Below are positions 1-7,314 of a stretch of 7,344 nt of DNA, in pieces. A program made the translations under genes and the position numbers. The notes below the pieces were generated by a model. The model saw nothing but the letters and a program-made list of their open reading frames with translations, made no database searches and was not told where the DNA came from. How positions within the stretch are numbered: the first letter of the stretch is position 1; the number at the start of each line of letters is the position of its first letter. This DNA comes from Methanobacterium sp. (GTDB taxonomy: Archaea; Methanobacteriota; Methanobacteria; Methanobacteriales; Methanobacteriaceae): NCBI GenBank assembly GCA_030539815.1, contig JAUNXM010000101.1:1-7344 (forward strand), read 5' to 3'.

Positions 1-22
1 AGTAAATTTAAAGTAAATTTAA
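1..22. repeat. 11-bp tandem direct repeat, two copies
   Basis: The unit AGTAAATTTAA occurs exactly twice in tandem (1-11 and 12-22). It starts at the first base of the window, so more copies may lie to the left. It sits in AT-rich DNA downstream of the DUF488 gene. No function can be assigned, and in such AT-rich sequence two copies may be chance. Confidence 0.5.
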
Positions 23-120
23 AAATAAAATGTTTACCAGATTAAAAATTTTACCTAAAATTTTATGGATTTAAAATGATTGCAATCTATTTATTATTCC
101 AATCATGTAAAATAAATGAA

Positions 121-474
121 TTAAGACTTTAATTCATCCAAAACTTCTTTCAGAACCACTGCACTGTTTTGTTCGGTGTCACCCGATGTATAAACAAGGG
201 TAATAGTCTCGTTTTCATTTTCCAAATCCAGTATCTGATCTAAAAATTCAGCCTTATCTTTCAACTCTTCTCTGTATTTGGTCTTGAACTCATCCCATTT
301 CTGAGAATTCTGGGACAGCCATCTTCGCAGATCATGACTGGGCGCTATATCTTTTAGCCATGCATCCATTTTTAACCTTTGTTTAGAAACTCCACGTGGC
401 CATACTCGATCAACCATGATCCGGTAACCATCCTTCTGGGCAGGTGACTGGTAGGCTCTTTTTATTCGAATCAT
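121..474 (-). CDS. DUF488 family protein (YeaO-like)
   Basis: A 117-residue cytosolic protein of the DUF488 family, whose biochemical role is not established. The family pattern is complete: a DGYRIMVDRVWPRGVSK block at residues 15-31, WLKDIAP at 39-45, an LRRWL...KWDEFKTKYREEL helix at about 49-71, and a C-terminal strand-helix unit (ITLVYTSGDTEQNSAVVL) from about 91. The length matches the family (about 110-125 residues), so the gene looks intact. The ATG start at 472-474 is preceded by GTGAT (479-483 on the complementary strand) at 4 nt, matching the 16S rRNA tail. There is no signal peptide or membrane segment. It is monocistronic, with about 415 bp of non-coding DNA upstream, and nothing nearby suggests a partner. 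The family call is firm; a function is not given. Confidence 0.93.
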   Translation of the reverse strand: MIRIKRAYQSPAQKDGYRIMVDRVWPRGVSKQRLKMDAWLKDIAPSHDLRRWLSQNSQKWDEFKTKYREELKDKAEFLDQILDLENENETITLVYTSGDTEQNSAVVLKEVLDELKS

Positions 475-507
475 TTATATCACATATGTAAGTATGTTGG
501 ACCTAGT

Positions 508-520
508 ACATTATACTATG
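508..520 (-). promoter_or_regulatory. Possible TATA box for the DUF488 gene
   Basis: On the minus strand the sequence CATAGTATAATGT lies about 35-45 nt upstream of the DUF488 start. An archaeal TATA box here would put the transcript start near 485-492, just ahead of the GTGAT ribosome-binding site at 479-483. This is an inference from spacing and base composition only, and AT-rich DNA gives many such matches. Confidence 0.3.
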
Positions 521-599
521 GGAAAGATTGATTGTTCAACCCAATATTTTTTCTCTAATTAATAATTCTTCTGAATCATCATCATACACCATAAGGTAA

Positions 600-621
600 A
601 CTATCCCCTTTATGGGGGAGT
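600..621. other. Small hairpin with a C4/G4 stem
   Basis: CCCC (605-608) pairs with GGGG (614-617) around the loop TTTAT. ACT (600-602) can pair with AGT (619-621) across a small internal loop. The GC-rich stem stands out in otherwise AT-rich non-coding DNA. It could be part of a small RNA or a transcript end, but no long U-run follows on either strand, so a simple terminator is not supported. Confidence 0.35.
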
Positions 622-842
622 AACTAATAAATAATTGAATTTATTCACAGAGGTTTATGGACTTAATTAACAAAAAAGAGAGAATCAAAGTATAATAGCT
701 GAAACATTTAATATTAAAAATTTTCGAGAAGCACTGTTGAATATTTTATTATCTTTACCATGCCATTATAATAGGTTTTGAATTTAATATAATGATTTTT
801 TTTATTATGGAATTTTTAAATGGAAAATAAATTTAAAATAGT

Positions 843-882
843 AAAAAATTGAAATTTTAAAGCCACCATAATAATCAAAAAA
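843..882 (-). terminator. Probable T-rich terminator after cobJ
   Basis: Directly after the cobJ stop codon the minus strand shows a run of six T (877-882) and a second run of six T (843-848), without a strong stem. Oligo-T tracts just after a stop codon are the usual form of intrinsic termination in archaea. The position and strand fit the end of the membrane-protein/cobJ operon. Confidence 0.5.
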
Positions 883-889
883 GACCCAG

Positions 890-1951
890 TTATTTAGTTA
901 GGTAAACACATTCCCTTCTTAATTTAAGAAGCTCTTTCTTCTTATCCTGAAGGTCTTCCACCTTTCCCAGAAGTTGCGGTAGTTTGCCCTCTATGCATTT
1001 AACCGTGTCGTCCTGATGTATCCAAGTGCACCCTTCACAACTCCATACTTGCTTCTCTTTAATCCAATACCCCCCAGTGGATGGATCTCCACAGGGATAA
1101 AATGGACAGTAACAAAATGTGCAATTTTGGGGATGATTGTGGCAGGGATAATATTCACAAACATTGTTAGAACCTTTAATACCTTCCCCTGCCAGATATT
1201 TCTGGTAAAATTCATCTGCCAGAGGATGGGTTGAGTGAGGTATCATGTATCCCCTTGGAGTTATCATTTTACCTTCATCCACATAGGTAAAACTGTTGCC
1301 CACCAGCAAAGTGGTGTTCATATCCACTTCTTCCTCATCCAAATCCTGGAGGGATACTATGCTAATTTCAGAACCTTTATCACTAGTTTTTACTAACCCC
1401 ACCGGGGTTTGGGGACTTCTTATGTTACGAAGTATTTTTAAAGCCTCTTTTAATGGTTCAGTTCTTCTTTTACTTCGAGGGTTGTAAAATGAAATAATGA
1501 AATCTGCCTCAGCAGCTGCAATTACCTTTCTTTTGATCTCAGAAAGGGGTGTGAGTATGTCACTAAGGCTGATAACTGCAAAATCATGTAAAGGAGATCC
1601 TAAAAGAGCTGCAGAATAGTTTACTGCAGTAACTCCTGGAATAACCTCCACCTCCACTTGGGAGTACTTTCCCATAAGTTGATAGATTACATTGGCCATC
1701 CCATATACACCAGGATCGCCACTACTTATAATAACTACTTGGTATCCTTTTTTGGAATATTTAATAGCTATTTCTGCCCGGTCTACTTCCTGACCCATGC
1801 CCTTAGAGATAACTTCTTTACCATCCAGAAGATCTATTATCTTTCGGGTGTAAGATCCGTATCCAATCACCACATCCGATTCTTCCAGCGCCTTAAGAGC
1901 ACTTAAAGTCATGTCTTCCCTACGAGGCCCTATACCAACAATTTTAATCAT
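890..1951 (-). CDS. cobJ: Cobalt-factor III / precorrin-3B C17-methyltransferase with a cysteine-rich C-terminal domain
   Basis: SAM-dependent methyltransferase of anaerobic cobalamin synthesis (CbiH/CobJ). It methylates C17 and drives corrin ring contraction. In the 353-residue product the tetrapyrrole-methylase domain covers residues 1 to about 240: VGIGPRR (5-11), the SAM loop [11 protein letters not shown] (76-86), [20 protein letters not shown] (105-124), FYNPRSKRR (155-163), TPVGLVK (182-188) and [10 protein letters not shown] (211-220). Residues 265-319 add nine cysteines (265, 270, 277, 280, 282, 287, 305, 308, 319) in a CEYYPC...[11 protein letters not shown]...CEGC pattern, which I recognise as the 'cysteine-rich small domain' (PF04071 type, presumed metal binding). 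A charged helix ends the protein, with Cys348 in it. I chose the ATG at 1951 because GGAG lies 7 nt upstream and MIKIVGIGP is the normal family N-terminus; the frame stays open to 1990 but that extension has no family match. It follows the membrane-protein gene by 35 bp, probably in one operon. Confidence 0.95.
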   Translation of the reverse strand: MIKIVGIGPRREDMTLSALKALEESDVVIGYGSYTRKIIDLLDGKEVISKGMGQEVDRAEIAIKYSKKGYQVVIISSGDPGVYGMANVIYQLMGKYSQVEVEVIPGVTAVNYSAALLGSPLHDFAVISLSDILTPLSEIKRKVIAAAEADFIISFYNPRSKRRTEPLKEALKILRNIRSPQTPVGLVKTSDKGSEISIVSLQDLDEEEVDMNTTLLVGNSFTYVDEGKMITPRGYMIPHSTHPLADEFYQKYLAGEGIKGSNNVCEYYPCHNHPQNCTFCYCPFYPCGDPSTGGYWIKEKQVWSCEGCTWIHQDDTVKCIEGKLPQLLGKVEDLQDKKKELLKLRRECVYLTK

Positions 1952-1986
1952 AGATAATCTCCAGTTACCATAGAAACGTATGTCAA

Positions 1987-2496
1987 TCAAGTATTATACA
2001 GTACACGAGTGGAAGTAATGACAAGGGAACCCACATCAATCTGAACGCCTTTATTTTTTGGTGTGGCCACTGCAGTTGCAGTTATACTGTAGGTTTCATT
2101 TGATTTAATGACAATAGGGCCACTGGATGCATTACCAGTTTTTCCACCAGTCTGTGAGTCCTTGTATCCCATGGCGGTAATGTTAACATTGATGGTTCCT
2201 TCATCTGTGTCCTGGTAAGTTTGAGCTGAAAGGCTCTGAAGGTTAATTCCATCAATGCCAGTTTTGATTTTCAGGGCCTCCACCACTTCATTTTCATTGA
2301 TAATATTCAGATTCTTCTGAGTGGCAATTTTAGGACCCATATTAAAAAGCGAAGCAACTCCATTTATTTGCATTTCAATTAGATCAACCGGATTTGGTGG
2401 TTGTTGAGTAACAATTGTATAAGATGCAAATAGACCTGCCTCGAAAAATATGGCAAAGAATATTAGAAATAGGATTATCTTAACAGCCTTGGACAA
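1987..2496 (-). CDS. Membrane-anchored, outward-facing protein of unknown function
   Basis: Not recognised as a named family. The 169-residue product starts with a short basic segment and a strongly hydrophobic helix (about residues 5-25), which reads as an uncleaved signal anchor. The rest is a polar, Ser/Thr/Asn-rich, probably beta-rich domain expected outside the cell. It has three N-X-S/T sequons (N105, N122, N133) that could be glycosylated, and no cysteine or catalytic motif that I can see. Start choice: the frame also offers GTG at 2505, but that GTG lies inside AAGGTGAT, a near-perfect Shine-Dalgarno sequence that ends 4 nt before TTG at 2494-2496, so TTG is the likelier start. The TGA stop is 35 bp before cobJ, suggesting co-transcription. 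A role in corrinoid or metal handling would be guesswork from position alone. Confidence 0.8.
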   Translation of the reverse strand: MSKAVKIILFLIFFAIFFEAGLFASYTIVTQQPPNPVDLIEMQINGVASLFNMGPKIATQKNLNIINENEVVEALKIKTGIDGINLQSLSAQTYQDTDEGTINVNITAMGYKDSQTGGKTGNASSGPIVIKSNETYSITATAVATPKNKGVQIDVGSLVITSTRVLYNT

Positions 2497-2500
2497 TATT

Positions 2501-2507
2501 ATCACCT
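2501..2507 (-). promoter_or_regulatory. Ribosome-binding site that decides a TTG start
   Basis: On the minus strand the sequence AGGTGAT matches the archaeal anti-Shine-Dalgarno complement and is followed after 4 nt by TTG (2494-2496). The upstream GTG (2503-2505) is part of this motif, so it is unlikely to be the start codon. Confidence 0.65.
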
Positions 2508-2666
2508 TAAATTATGGTAAATGAGTTTATTTATTGTGAATCGAATATTACACATGAATTCTCGATTATCAATTGAGGTTTTTTTTGATTGATTGTTAAA
2601 AGATCAACTTATTCAATAAATGAATATCTTCAAGATTTCAGTTAGGGAAAAGGATTATCTGATGGA

Positions 2667-2684
2667 TTACATTTCGAGATGTAA
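2667..2684. promoter_or_regulatory. 18-bp near-perfect palindrome, possible operator
   Basis: TTACATTTCGAGATGTAA is self-complementary at 16 of 18 positions; only the inner T2673/G2678 pair fails. A further half-site TTACAT lies at 2696-2701, 29 bp downstream of the first, within the shared octamer ATTACATT. The block sits about 45-60 bp upstream of a TATA-like box at 2728-2737 and about 170 bp from the divergent TTG start. A dimeric regulator site is plausible but inferred only from symmetry and position. Confidence 0.4.
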
Positions 2685-2727
2685 AATGATCTCCATTACA
2701 TTAGTATTTTATCAATCTTAACAACCA

Positions 2728-2737
2728 TTTATATTAA
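2728..2737 (+). promoter_or_regulatory. TATA-like box in the divergent region
   Basis: TTTATATTAA resembles an archaeal TATA box. Transcription would begin near 2755-2765, giving a leader of about 200 nt before the orphan gene or a separate small RNA. There is no direct evidence of use. Confidence 0.25.
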
Positions 2738-2904
2738 ATGTTTGGGAAGAAATTGGATCAACATTTTTTGATATTATTCCTTATACATCTAACAGAATTT
2801 ATTTCAATTTAAGCAAGGAATGTCAATTTAACAAGAAATCAAGAGTGTTGGAAGAATATCTGATTAAAACAAGACCAATATGTTTATAATTTATTATGTA
2901 CAAT

Positions 2905-2913
2905 ATTATATAT
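2905..2913 (+). promoter_or_regulatory. Probable TATA box for the orphan helical gene
   Basis: ATTATATAT lies about 55-60 bp before the ATG at 2967. A start site about 25 bp downstream would fall near 2935-2942, leaving a short leader that includes the AAGGT ribosome-binding site at 2954-2958. The spacing is coherent, but the surrounding DNA is AT-rich. Confidence 0.35.
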
Positions 2914-2966
2914 CCAAAAAAAATTTAATATTTTACAGTAGTGTTGATTAGTTAAGGTTGTATTTG

Positions 2967-3380
2967 ATGTTTGGAATGACCAAAAAACAGTTCTTAAAAA
3001 AAAGCAAGAATTGTTTAAATGATACTGGAATTCAACTTATTTTAACTAGAGAAATTCTTAACAAGGAAGATAATGGTGAAATCAGCGCTGATGAAACTTA
3101 TCGAGAACTGGATAAAATTCGAAAAAATATGGAAAGTATATTCTTCAGATTCGAAGGGCGAAAGCCACCATCAAAATGCAAGCCAATGCAAATAGAAATT
3201 CTGAAAACATTAATTATCCTTCAAGATGCCCTGGTTGCCAGGTCAGAATATCTTATTCTCTCAAAAAAAGGATTAACCCAAGAAGCTCGTGCTGAAAAAT
3301 TAAAATCTTTGCAGATGTTGGAAAGCTTCCGTGAAAAATTCAAAAACTTGAGTCATAAAATTGATTTATACCTAAGATGA
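2967..3380 (+). CDS. Small helical protein of unknown function
   Basis: Not recognised. The 137-residue product is soluble, lysine/glutamate-rich and apparently almost all alpha-helical, with no signal peptide, membrane segment or metal motif; the two cysteines are far apart. Leucine/isoleucine spacing in the middle (a stretch beginning IEILKTLIILQDALVARSEY) and near the C-terminus (from about EKLKSLQMLESF) suggests a helical bundle or coiled-coil packing. I chose ATG at 2967 because AAGGT lies 8 nt upstream; TTG codons at 2958 and 2964 and ATG at 2976 are alternatives. The reading frame is clean and the amino-acid composition is protein-like, so it is probably real. It stands 123 bp before DP1 on the same strand, but the gap contains a possible separate DP1 promoter, so an operon is uncertain. 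No function is offered. Confidence 0.75.
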   Translation: MFGMTKKQFLKKSKNCLNDTGIQLILTREILNKEDNGEISADETYRELDKIRKNMESIFFRFEGRKPPSKCKPMQIEILKTLIILQDALVARSEYLILSKKGLTQEARAEKLKSLQMLESFREKFKNLSHKIDLYLR

Positions 3381-3433
3381 TGATATAAATGAAATGATTA
3401 TGTAGTTCATAAATTTGATGAATAAATATGAAA

Positions 3434-3446
3434 AAATATTAAATTT
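3434..3446 (+). promoter_or_regulatory. Possible TATA box for DP1
   Basis: AAATATTAAATTT lies about 60-70 bp before the DP1 ATG, which would place a transcript start near 3462-3470 and leave a leader containing GGGGTG at 3495-3500. This is weak evidence in AT-rich DNA. Confidence 0.25.
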
Positions 3447-3465
3447 GAAATTTGGTAGTTTCAAA
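3444..3465. promoter_or_regulatory. Inverted repeat ahead of DP1
   Basis: TTTGAAA (3444-3450) and TTTCAAA (3459-3465) are perfect 7-bp arms around an 8-bp spacer. They lie just downstream of the possible TATA box and about 40 bp before the start codon, where a bound protein could affect initiation. The left arm overlaps a direct repeat of AAATTTG (3441-3447, 3448-3454). The AT-only stem with no T-run after it argues against a terminator. Confidence 0.3.
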
Positions 3466-3503
3466 AAATGAATTAAATTATAACAATCCAGCCTGGGGTG
3501 CCT

Positions 3504-4967
<1,464 letters not shown>

Positions 4968-5019
4968 AAAACTGTTTAATAATGTTGTGATAATAAGAGT
5001 ATAAATTGGAGATTAATTT

Positions 5020-5595
5020 ATGAATCCAAGTCCTTTAGCCAAGGAAATATGTGAAATTGCCCATTATCTTTACAGTAAAGGGCTGACACCCGGAAAATCA
5101 GGAAATATTAGTGCCCGTTTCCAAGATACCGTTGCCATAACTCCCGGAGGAGTTTCATTGGGACAAGTTAGGGAAGATGAAATAGTACTCTTAAATCTTG
5201 AAGGAGATATACTAGCTGGTGGGGTAAATCCATCATCTGAACTCCATCTTCACTTGGAAGTCTATAAAAACAAAGATGTTAAGGGGATAGTTCACACCCA
5301 TTCAGCATACGCCACTGGTTTTGCAATGTCCGGAAAGAAAATTGAACGTTTAGAAGGTTTTGGGAATCGAATAAAACCTTTTATCAAAATGGTAGATTAT
5401 GCTCAGCCAGGGACCATGGAACTAGCCCAACAGGTTGGTAAAGCTATCAAAAGAGAGGATGTGATTATTTTAGAAAGACATGGGGTGGTTGCAACTGGTG
5501 AAAACCTCACAGATGCTTTACTTTTAGCTGAATTCGTTGAAGAAACTGCTAAAATCCAGTATATCTCCCGAGTTTTAAGTAACATAAAGTTTTAG
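5020..5595 (+). CDS. fucA: Class II aldolase, probable L-fuculose-1-phosphate aldolase
   Basis: A zinc-dependent class II aldolase of the FucA/AraD fold. The expected reaction is cleavage of L-fuculose 1-phosphate to dihydroxyacetone phosphate and L-lactaldehyde. In methanogens the M. jannaschii homologue (MJ1418, from memory) was linked to making lactaldehyde, then lactate, for coenzyme F420. The 191 residues show the phosphate-binding GKSGNIS (25-31), TPGG (41-44), the catalytic Glu74 in PSSELHLH (71-78), zinc ligands His92 and His94 in [10 protein letters not shown] (91-100), and His154 in ERHGVVATG (152-160). All key residues are intact and the length is typical. The ATG start has GGAG at 5008-5011, 8 nt upstream. 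It probably shares a transcript with DP1. The exact sugar phosphate cannot be proved from sequence; related epimerases share the fold. Confidence 0.93.
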   Translation: MNPSPLAKEICEIAHYLYSKGLTPGKSGNISARFQDTVAITPGGVSLGQVREDEIVLLNLEGDILAGGVNPSSELHLHLEVYKNKDVKGIVHTHSAYATGFAMSGKKIERLEGFGNRIKPFIKMVDYAQPGTMELAQQVGKAIKREDVIILERHGVVATGENLTDALLLAEFVEETAKIQYISRVLSNIKF

Positions 5596-5708
5596 CTTGC
5601 TTAAATCATGAAGGATGGAAAAATTAGATTGTTATTTAATAATTTGAAATAAAAAAATTGTAAAATAATAAATAAATTAATACCTAAAAAATTTATTAAA
5701 ATTAAGTA

Positions 5709-5734
5709 GAAGGTAAACTTCAAGTGTAACCTTC
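5709..5734 (-). terminator. Hairpin between convergent genes, probable terminator
   Basis: GAAGGT (5709-5714) pairs with ACCTTC (5729-5734). The loop holds a second small palindrome, ACTTCAAGT (5717-5725). On the minus strand the stem comes about 20 nt after the UPF0147 stop, with a six-T run between stop and stem (5735-5740) and T-rich sequence after it. It lies in the 158-bp gap between the convergent aldolase and UPF0147 genes and could serve both strands. Confidence 0.45.
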
Positions 5735-5753
5735 AAAAAATAGAAATTCAGTT

Positions 5754-6008
5754 TTATTCGCGGACTGATTCTAATTCGCTTAAAACATTCCATATTAAGG
5801 TTCTTGCGTGAATTGGAATGTTAGGGTCGTTACTTATCTCGTCTAAAATGGATATAACCGTGCTGGCCCGAACAGTTGGTTCATCATCATCCTGTGATAA
5901 TAAATTCTTAGATTCCTCAGCGGCCCTCCTAATATTCCTGGGCACACTTGTATCCCCCATAATATGCTTTAATATTTGATTACATCGTTCAAATGTTTCT
6001 GTACTCAT
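5754..6008 (-). CDS. UPF0147 family protein
   Basis: An 84-residue, mostly helical, acidic cytosolic protein of the archaea-specific UPF0147 family, whose function is unknown. Recognisable family blocks are an N-terminal helix ending in ILKHIMGD, then [15 protein letters not shown] (20-34), and [20 protein letters not shown] (56-75), with a repeated 'D-x-(S/P)-(V/I)-P-x-(N/H)-x-R' pattern at 19-27 and 61-69 suggesting two related helical hairpins. The length fits the family. The ATG start is supported by GGAGG (6016-6020, minus strand) 7 nt upstream. It lies 190 bp downstream of cbiG on the same strand, with a likely promoter of its own, and converges on the aldolase gene. I recall the same neighbourhood in Methanothermobacter (MTH1405-1407 region), so the linkage may be conserved. 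Confidence 0.93.
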   Translation of the reverse strand: MSTETFERCNQILKHIMGDTSVPRNIRRAAEESKNLLSQDDDEPTVRASTVISILDEISNDPNIPIHARTLIWNVLSELESVRE

Positions 6009-6050
6009 AATAATGCCTCCATTGAGTTAATTGTGCTTAAAATGGTAATT

Positions 6051-6097
<47 letters not shown>

Positions 6098-6171
6098 GGT
6101 TTTGGTGAGAAAGGATAAAAAAAGATTTACAAGTTCTTAAAAAGTTATTAAAAGCAAATACAAAGGTTTGA

Positions 6172-6194
6172 ATAAAATATTTTTATAAAATATT
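6172..6194 (-). repeat. 10-bp direct repeat just after cbiG
   Basis: ATAAAATATT occurs at 6172-6181 and again at 6185-6194, separated by three T. The pair lies 5-27 bp beyond the cbiG stop codon and is T-rich on the transcribed strand, so it may simply be the transcript end of cbiG. It is also partly self-complementary. Confidence 0.4.
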
Positions 6195-6198
6195 AGGT

Positions 6199-7230
6199 TT
6201 AATCAATTTTATCAGTTGAGACTGCGATTGCAACTGTTACACCATTGTATGCAGTTTTTCTAAGAATAAGACGTGATTGTTTACCAGCCTGGATAAGAGC
6301 TACAGGCTCAGAAATACCGGGGACACCAAATTCACGTTGAACAAGTTTAGAAGGAGTGCAATTGCCATCCTCTAATTCGGCAATTTCGTCTAAAGAAACT
6401 ATTTCCAGGGGTAATTTTAATTGAGAAGCTACGTTAATAATACCTCCTTCATCTTTTTTAACCTCGGCGGTGGCCAATGAATCCAATCGTTCCAATGGTA
6501 AGTGCAAGTGTTGGAGAGCAGATCTTATTGCAAAAAACACTTGATCATCAGTTACTCCCTTTTTACTACCCAAACCAGCCACTATTCTCTTTGGATATAA
6601 ATCAAGATAATGATTTGTTTCCATTCCTGAAGAAGAAAGTTTATCAATTAAATAAACACGTAGGAATGATTCGTTCCAGGTTTGAATATGGTAAGATCGG
6701 TTAATGAGAGGATGATTAGATAAAAATTGGAAGCGTTTGGGAATATTCAACTGAACTTTTACATCATCGGCAATTAACTGGTTAACTTCTTTAATTAGGT
6801 GGGGCTGTTCGACACGTAACCAGTACTGATATGCCAAGGTGTCAATACCCATCTTACCTTTTAAGTCGGTTGCTGTGGTTATGACTGGAACTGCACCTAT
6901 TAATCCGGCTATTTTTATTGAAAAATGATTCGCTCCACCAAGATGACCTGATAATAAGCTAATAACATGTTTTCTATTTTCAGAAACAACCAGTACCGCA
7001 GGATCTGTTAATTTTGACTTGATAATTGGACATAATAAGCGAACCATAATTCCAGAGGCCATTATAGCAATCCAACAGTCATAATCATTGAAAAAAGTGT
7101 CTAAAGTATCTTTTACGTTTTTGTGGAACAAGTCAACTTTTAAAACCGTGGGATCGTTCTTTAAAACTTGTGCCATTTCACTGGCAATGGCACTCCCCTG
7201 TTCAGTTACACTGATAATTGCAAATTTCAT
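6199..7230 (-). CDS. cbiG: Cobalt-precorrin-5A hydrolase
   Basis: CbiG of anaerobic cobalamin synthesis. It opens the delta-lactone ring of cobalt-precorrin-5A and releases the two-carbon fragment as acetaldehyde, giving cobalt-precorrin-5B. The 343 residues show the usual three parts. The N-terminal domain has [20 protein letters not shown] (55-74), DPAVLVVSE (76-84) and [11 protein letters not shown] (91-101). The middle segment starts at about PVITTATD (115-122). The C-terminal domain carries [12 protein letters not shown] (215-226), [13 protein letters not shown] (252-264) and [12 protein letters not shown] (301-312). No truncation is seen. The ATG at 7228-7230 follows TGGGGTA (7234-7240, minus strand), a weak but correctly placed ribosome-binding site. 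It stands apart from cobJ by about 4.2 kb, and cbiF, which acts between the two, is absent from the window. Confidence 0.96.
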   Translation of the reverse strand: MKFAIISVTEQGSAIASEMAQVLKNDPTVLKVDLFHKNVKDTLDTFFNDYDCWIAIMASGIMVRLLCPIIKSKLTDPAVLVVSENRKHVISLLSGHLGGANHFSIKIAGLIGAVPVITTATDLKGKMGIDTLAYQYWLRVEQPHLIKEVNQLIADDVKVQLNIPKRFQFLSNHPLINRSYHIQTWNESFLRVYLIDKLSSSGMETNHYLDLYPKRIVAGLGSKKGVTDDQVFFAIRSALQHLHLPLERLDSLATAEVKKDEGGIINVASQLKLPLEIVSLDEIAELEDGNCTPSKLVQREFGVPGISEPVALIQAGKQSRLILRKTAYNGVTVAIAVSTDKID

Positions 7231-7314
7231 TAATACCCCACATAGTTAATTTTATTAATTTAAAAAATTTCAACATTCATTACCCCATTTTAGAAGTAAT
7301 AAATGGAAATTGAA

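Larger units (their letters stand above)
475..889. other. Intergenic region without a convincing gene
   Basis: About 415 bp of AT-rich DNA lie between the start of the DUF488 gene and the end of cobJ. I see no tRNA, no long open frame and no recognisable remnant of a known gene. Its contents are the probable DUF488 promoter, a small hairpin at about 600-621 with a C4/G4 stem, two very short open frames (536-592 minus, 18 codons; 657-695 plus, 12 codons) that I do not call as genes, and T-rich stretches beyond the cobJ stop codon. Confidence 0.7.
2497..2966. other. Long divergent intergenic region
   Basis: About 470 bp of AT-rich DNA separate the minus-strand membrane-protein/cobJ operon from the plus-strand orphan gene. 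It must hold both promoters. It contains the membrane-protein ribosome-binding site, an 18-bp near-perfect palindrome (2667-2684) with an extra half-site (2696-2701), a TATA-like TTTATATTAA (2728-2737) and another TATA-like ATTATATAT (2905-2913). Short frames at 2662-2721 and 2738-2812 are too small and too weak to call. No tRNA or C/D-box RNA is seen. A small RNA starting near 2760 cannot be excluded. Confidence 0.6.

Noticed and set aside
657..695. 12-codon plus-strand frame preceded by AGAGG
   Set aside because: It is too short to support, and nothing nearby indicates a leader-peptide role.
1016..1906. Open frames on the plus strand across cobJ (1016-1234, 1296-1487, 1658-1906)
   Set aside because: They lie antisense to a well-supported methyltransferase gene, have no plausible ribosome-binding sites and encode no recognisable protein.
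1952..1990. N-terminal extension of CobJ by 13 residues (TTG start at 1990)
   Set aside because: The extension overlaps the stop of the upstream gene and lacks family similarity. The internal ATG at 1951 has a good ribosome-binding site and the standard N-terminus.
2662..2812. Short plus-strand frames at 2662-2721 (19 codons) and 2738-2812 (24 codons)
   Set aside because: They are too short, the second has no ribosome-binding site, and such frames are expected by chance in AT-rich DNA.
3373..3430. Box C-like TGATGA motifs suggesting a C/D-box guide RNA
   Set aside because: There is no CTGA box D at the right distance and no terminal stem, and the first motif overlaps the stop codon region of the orphan gene.
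6477..6704. 75-codon frame on the plus strand inside cbiG
   Set aside because: It is antisense to an intact cbiG and has no supporting family match or start signal.
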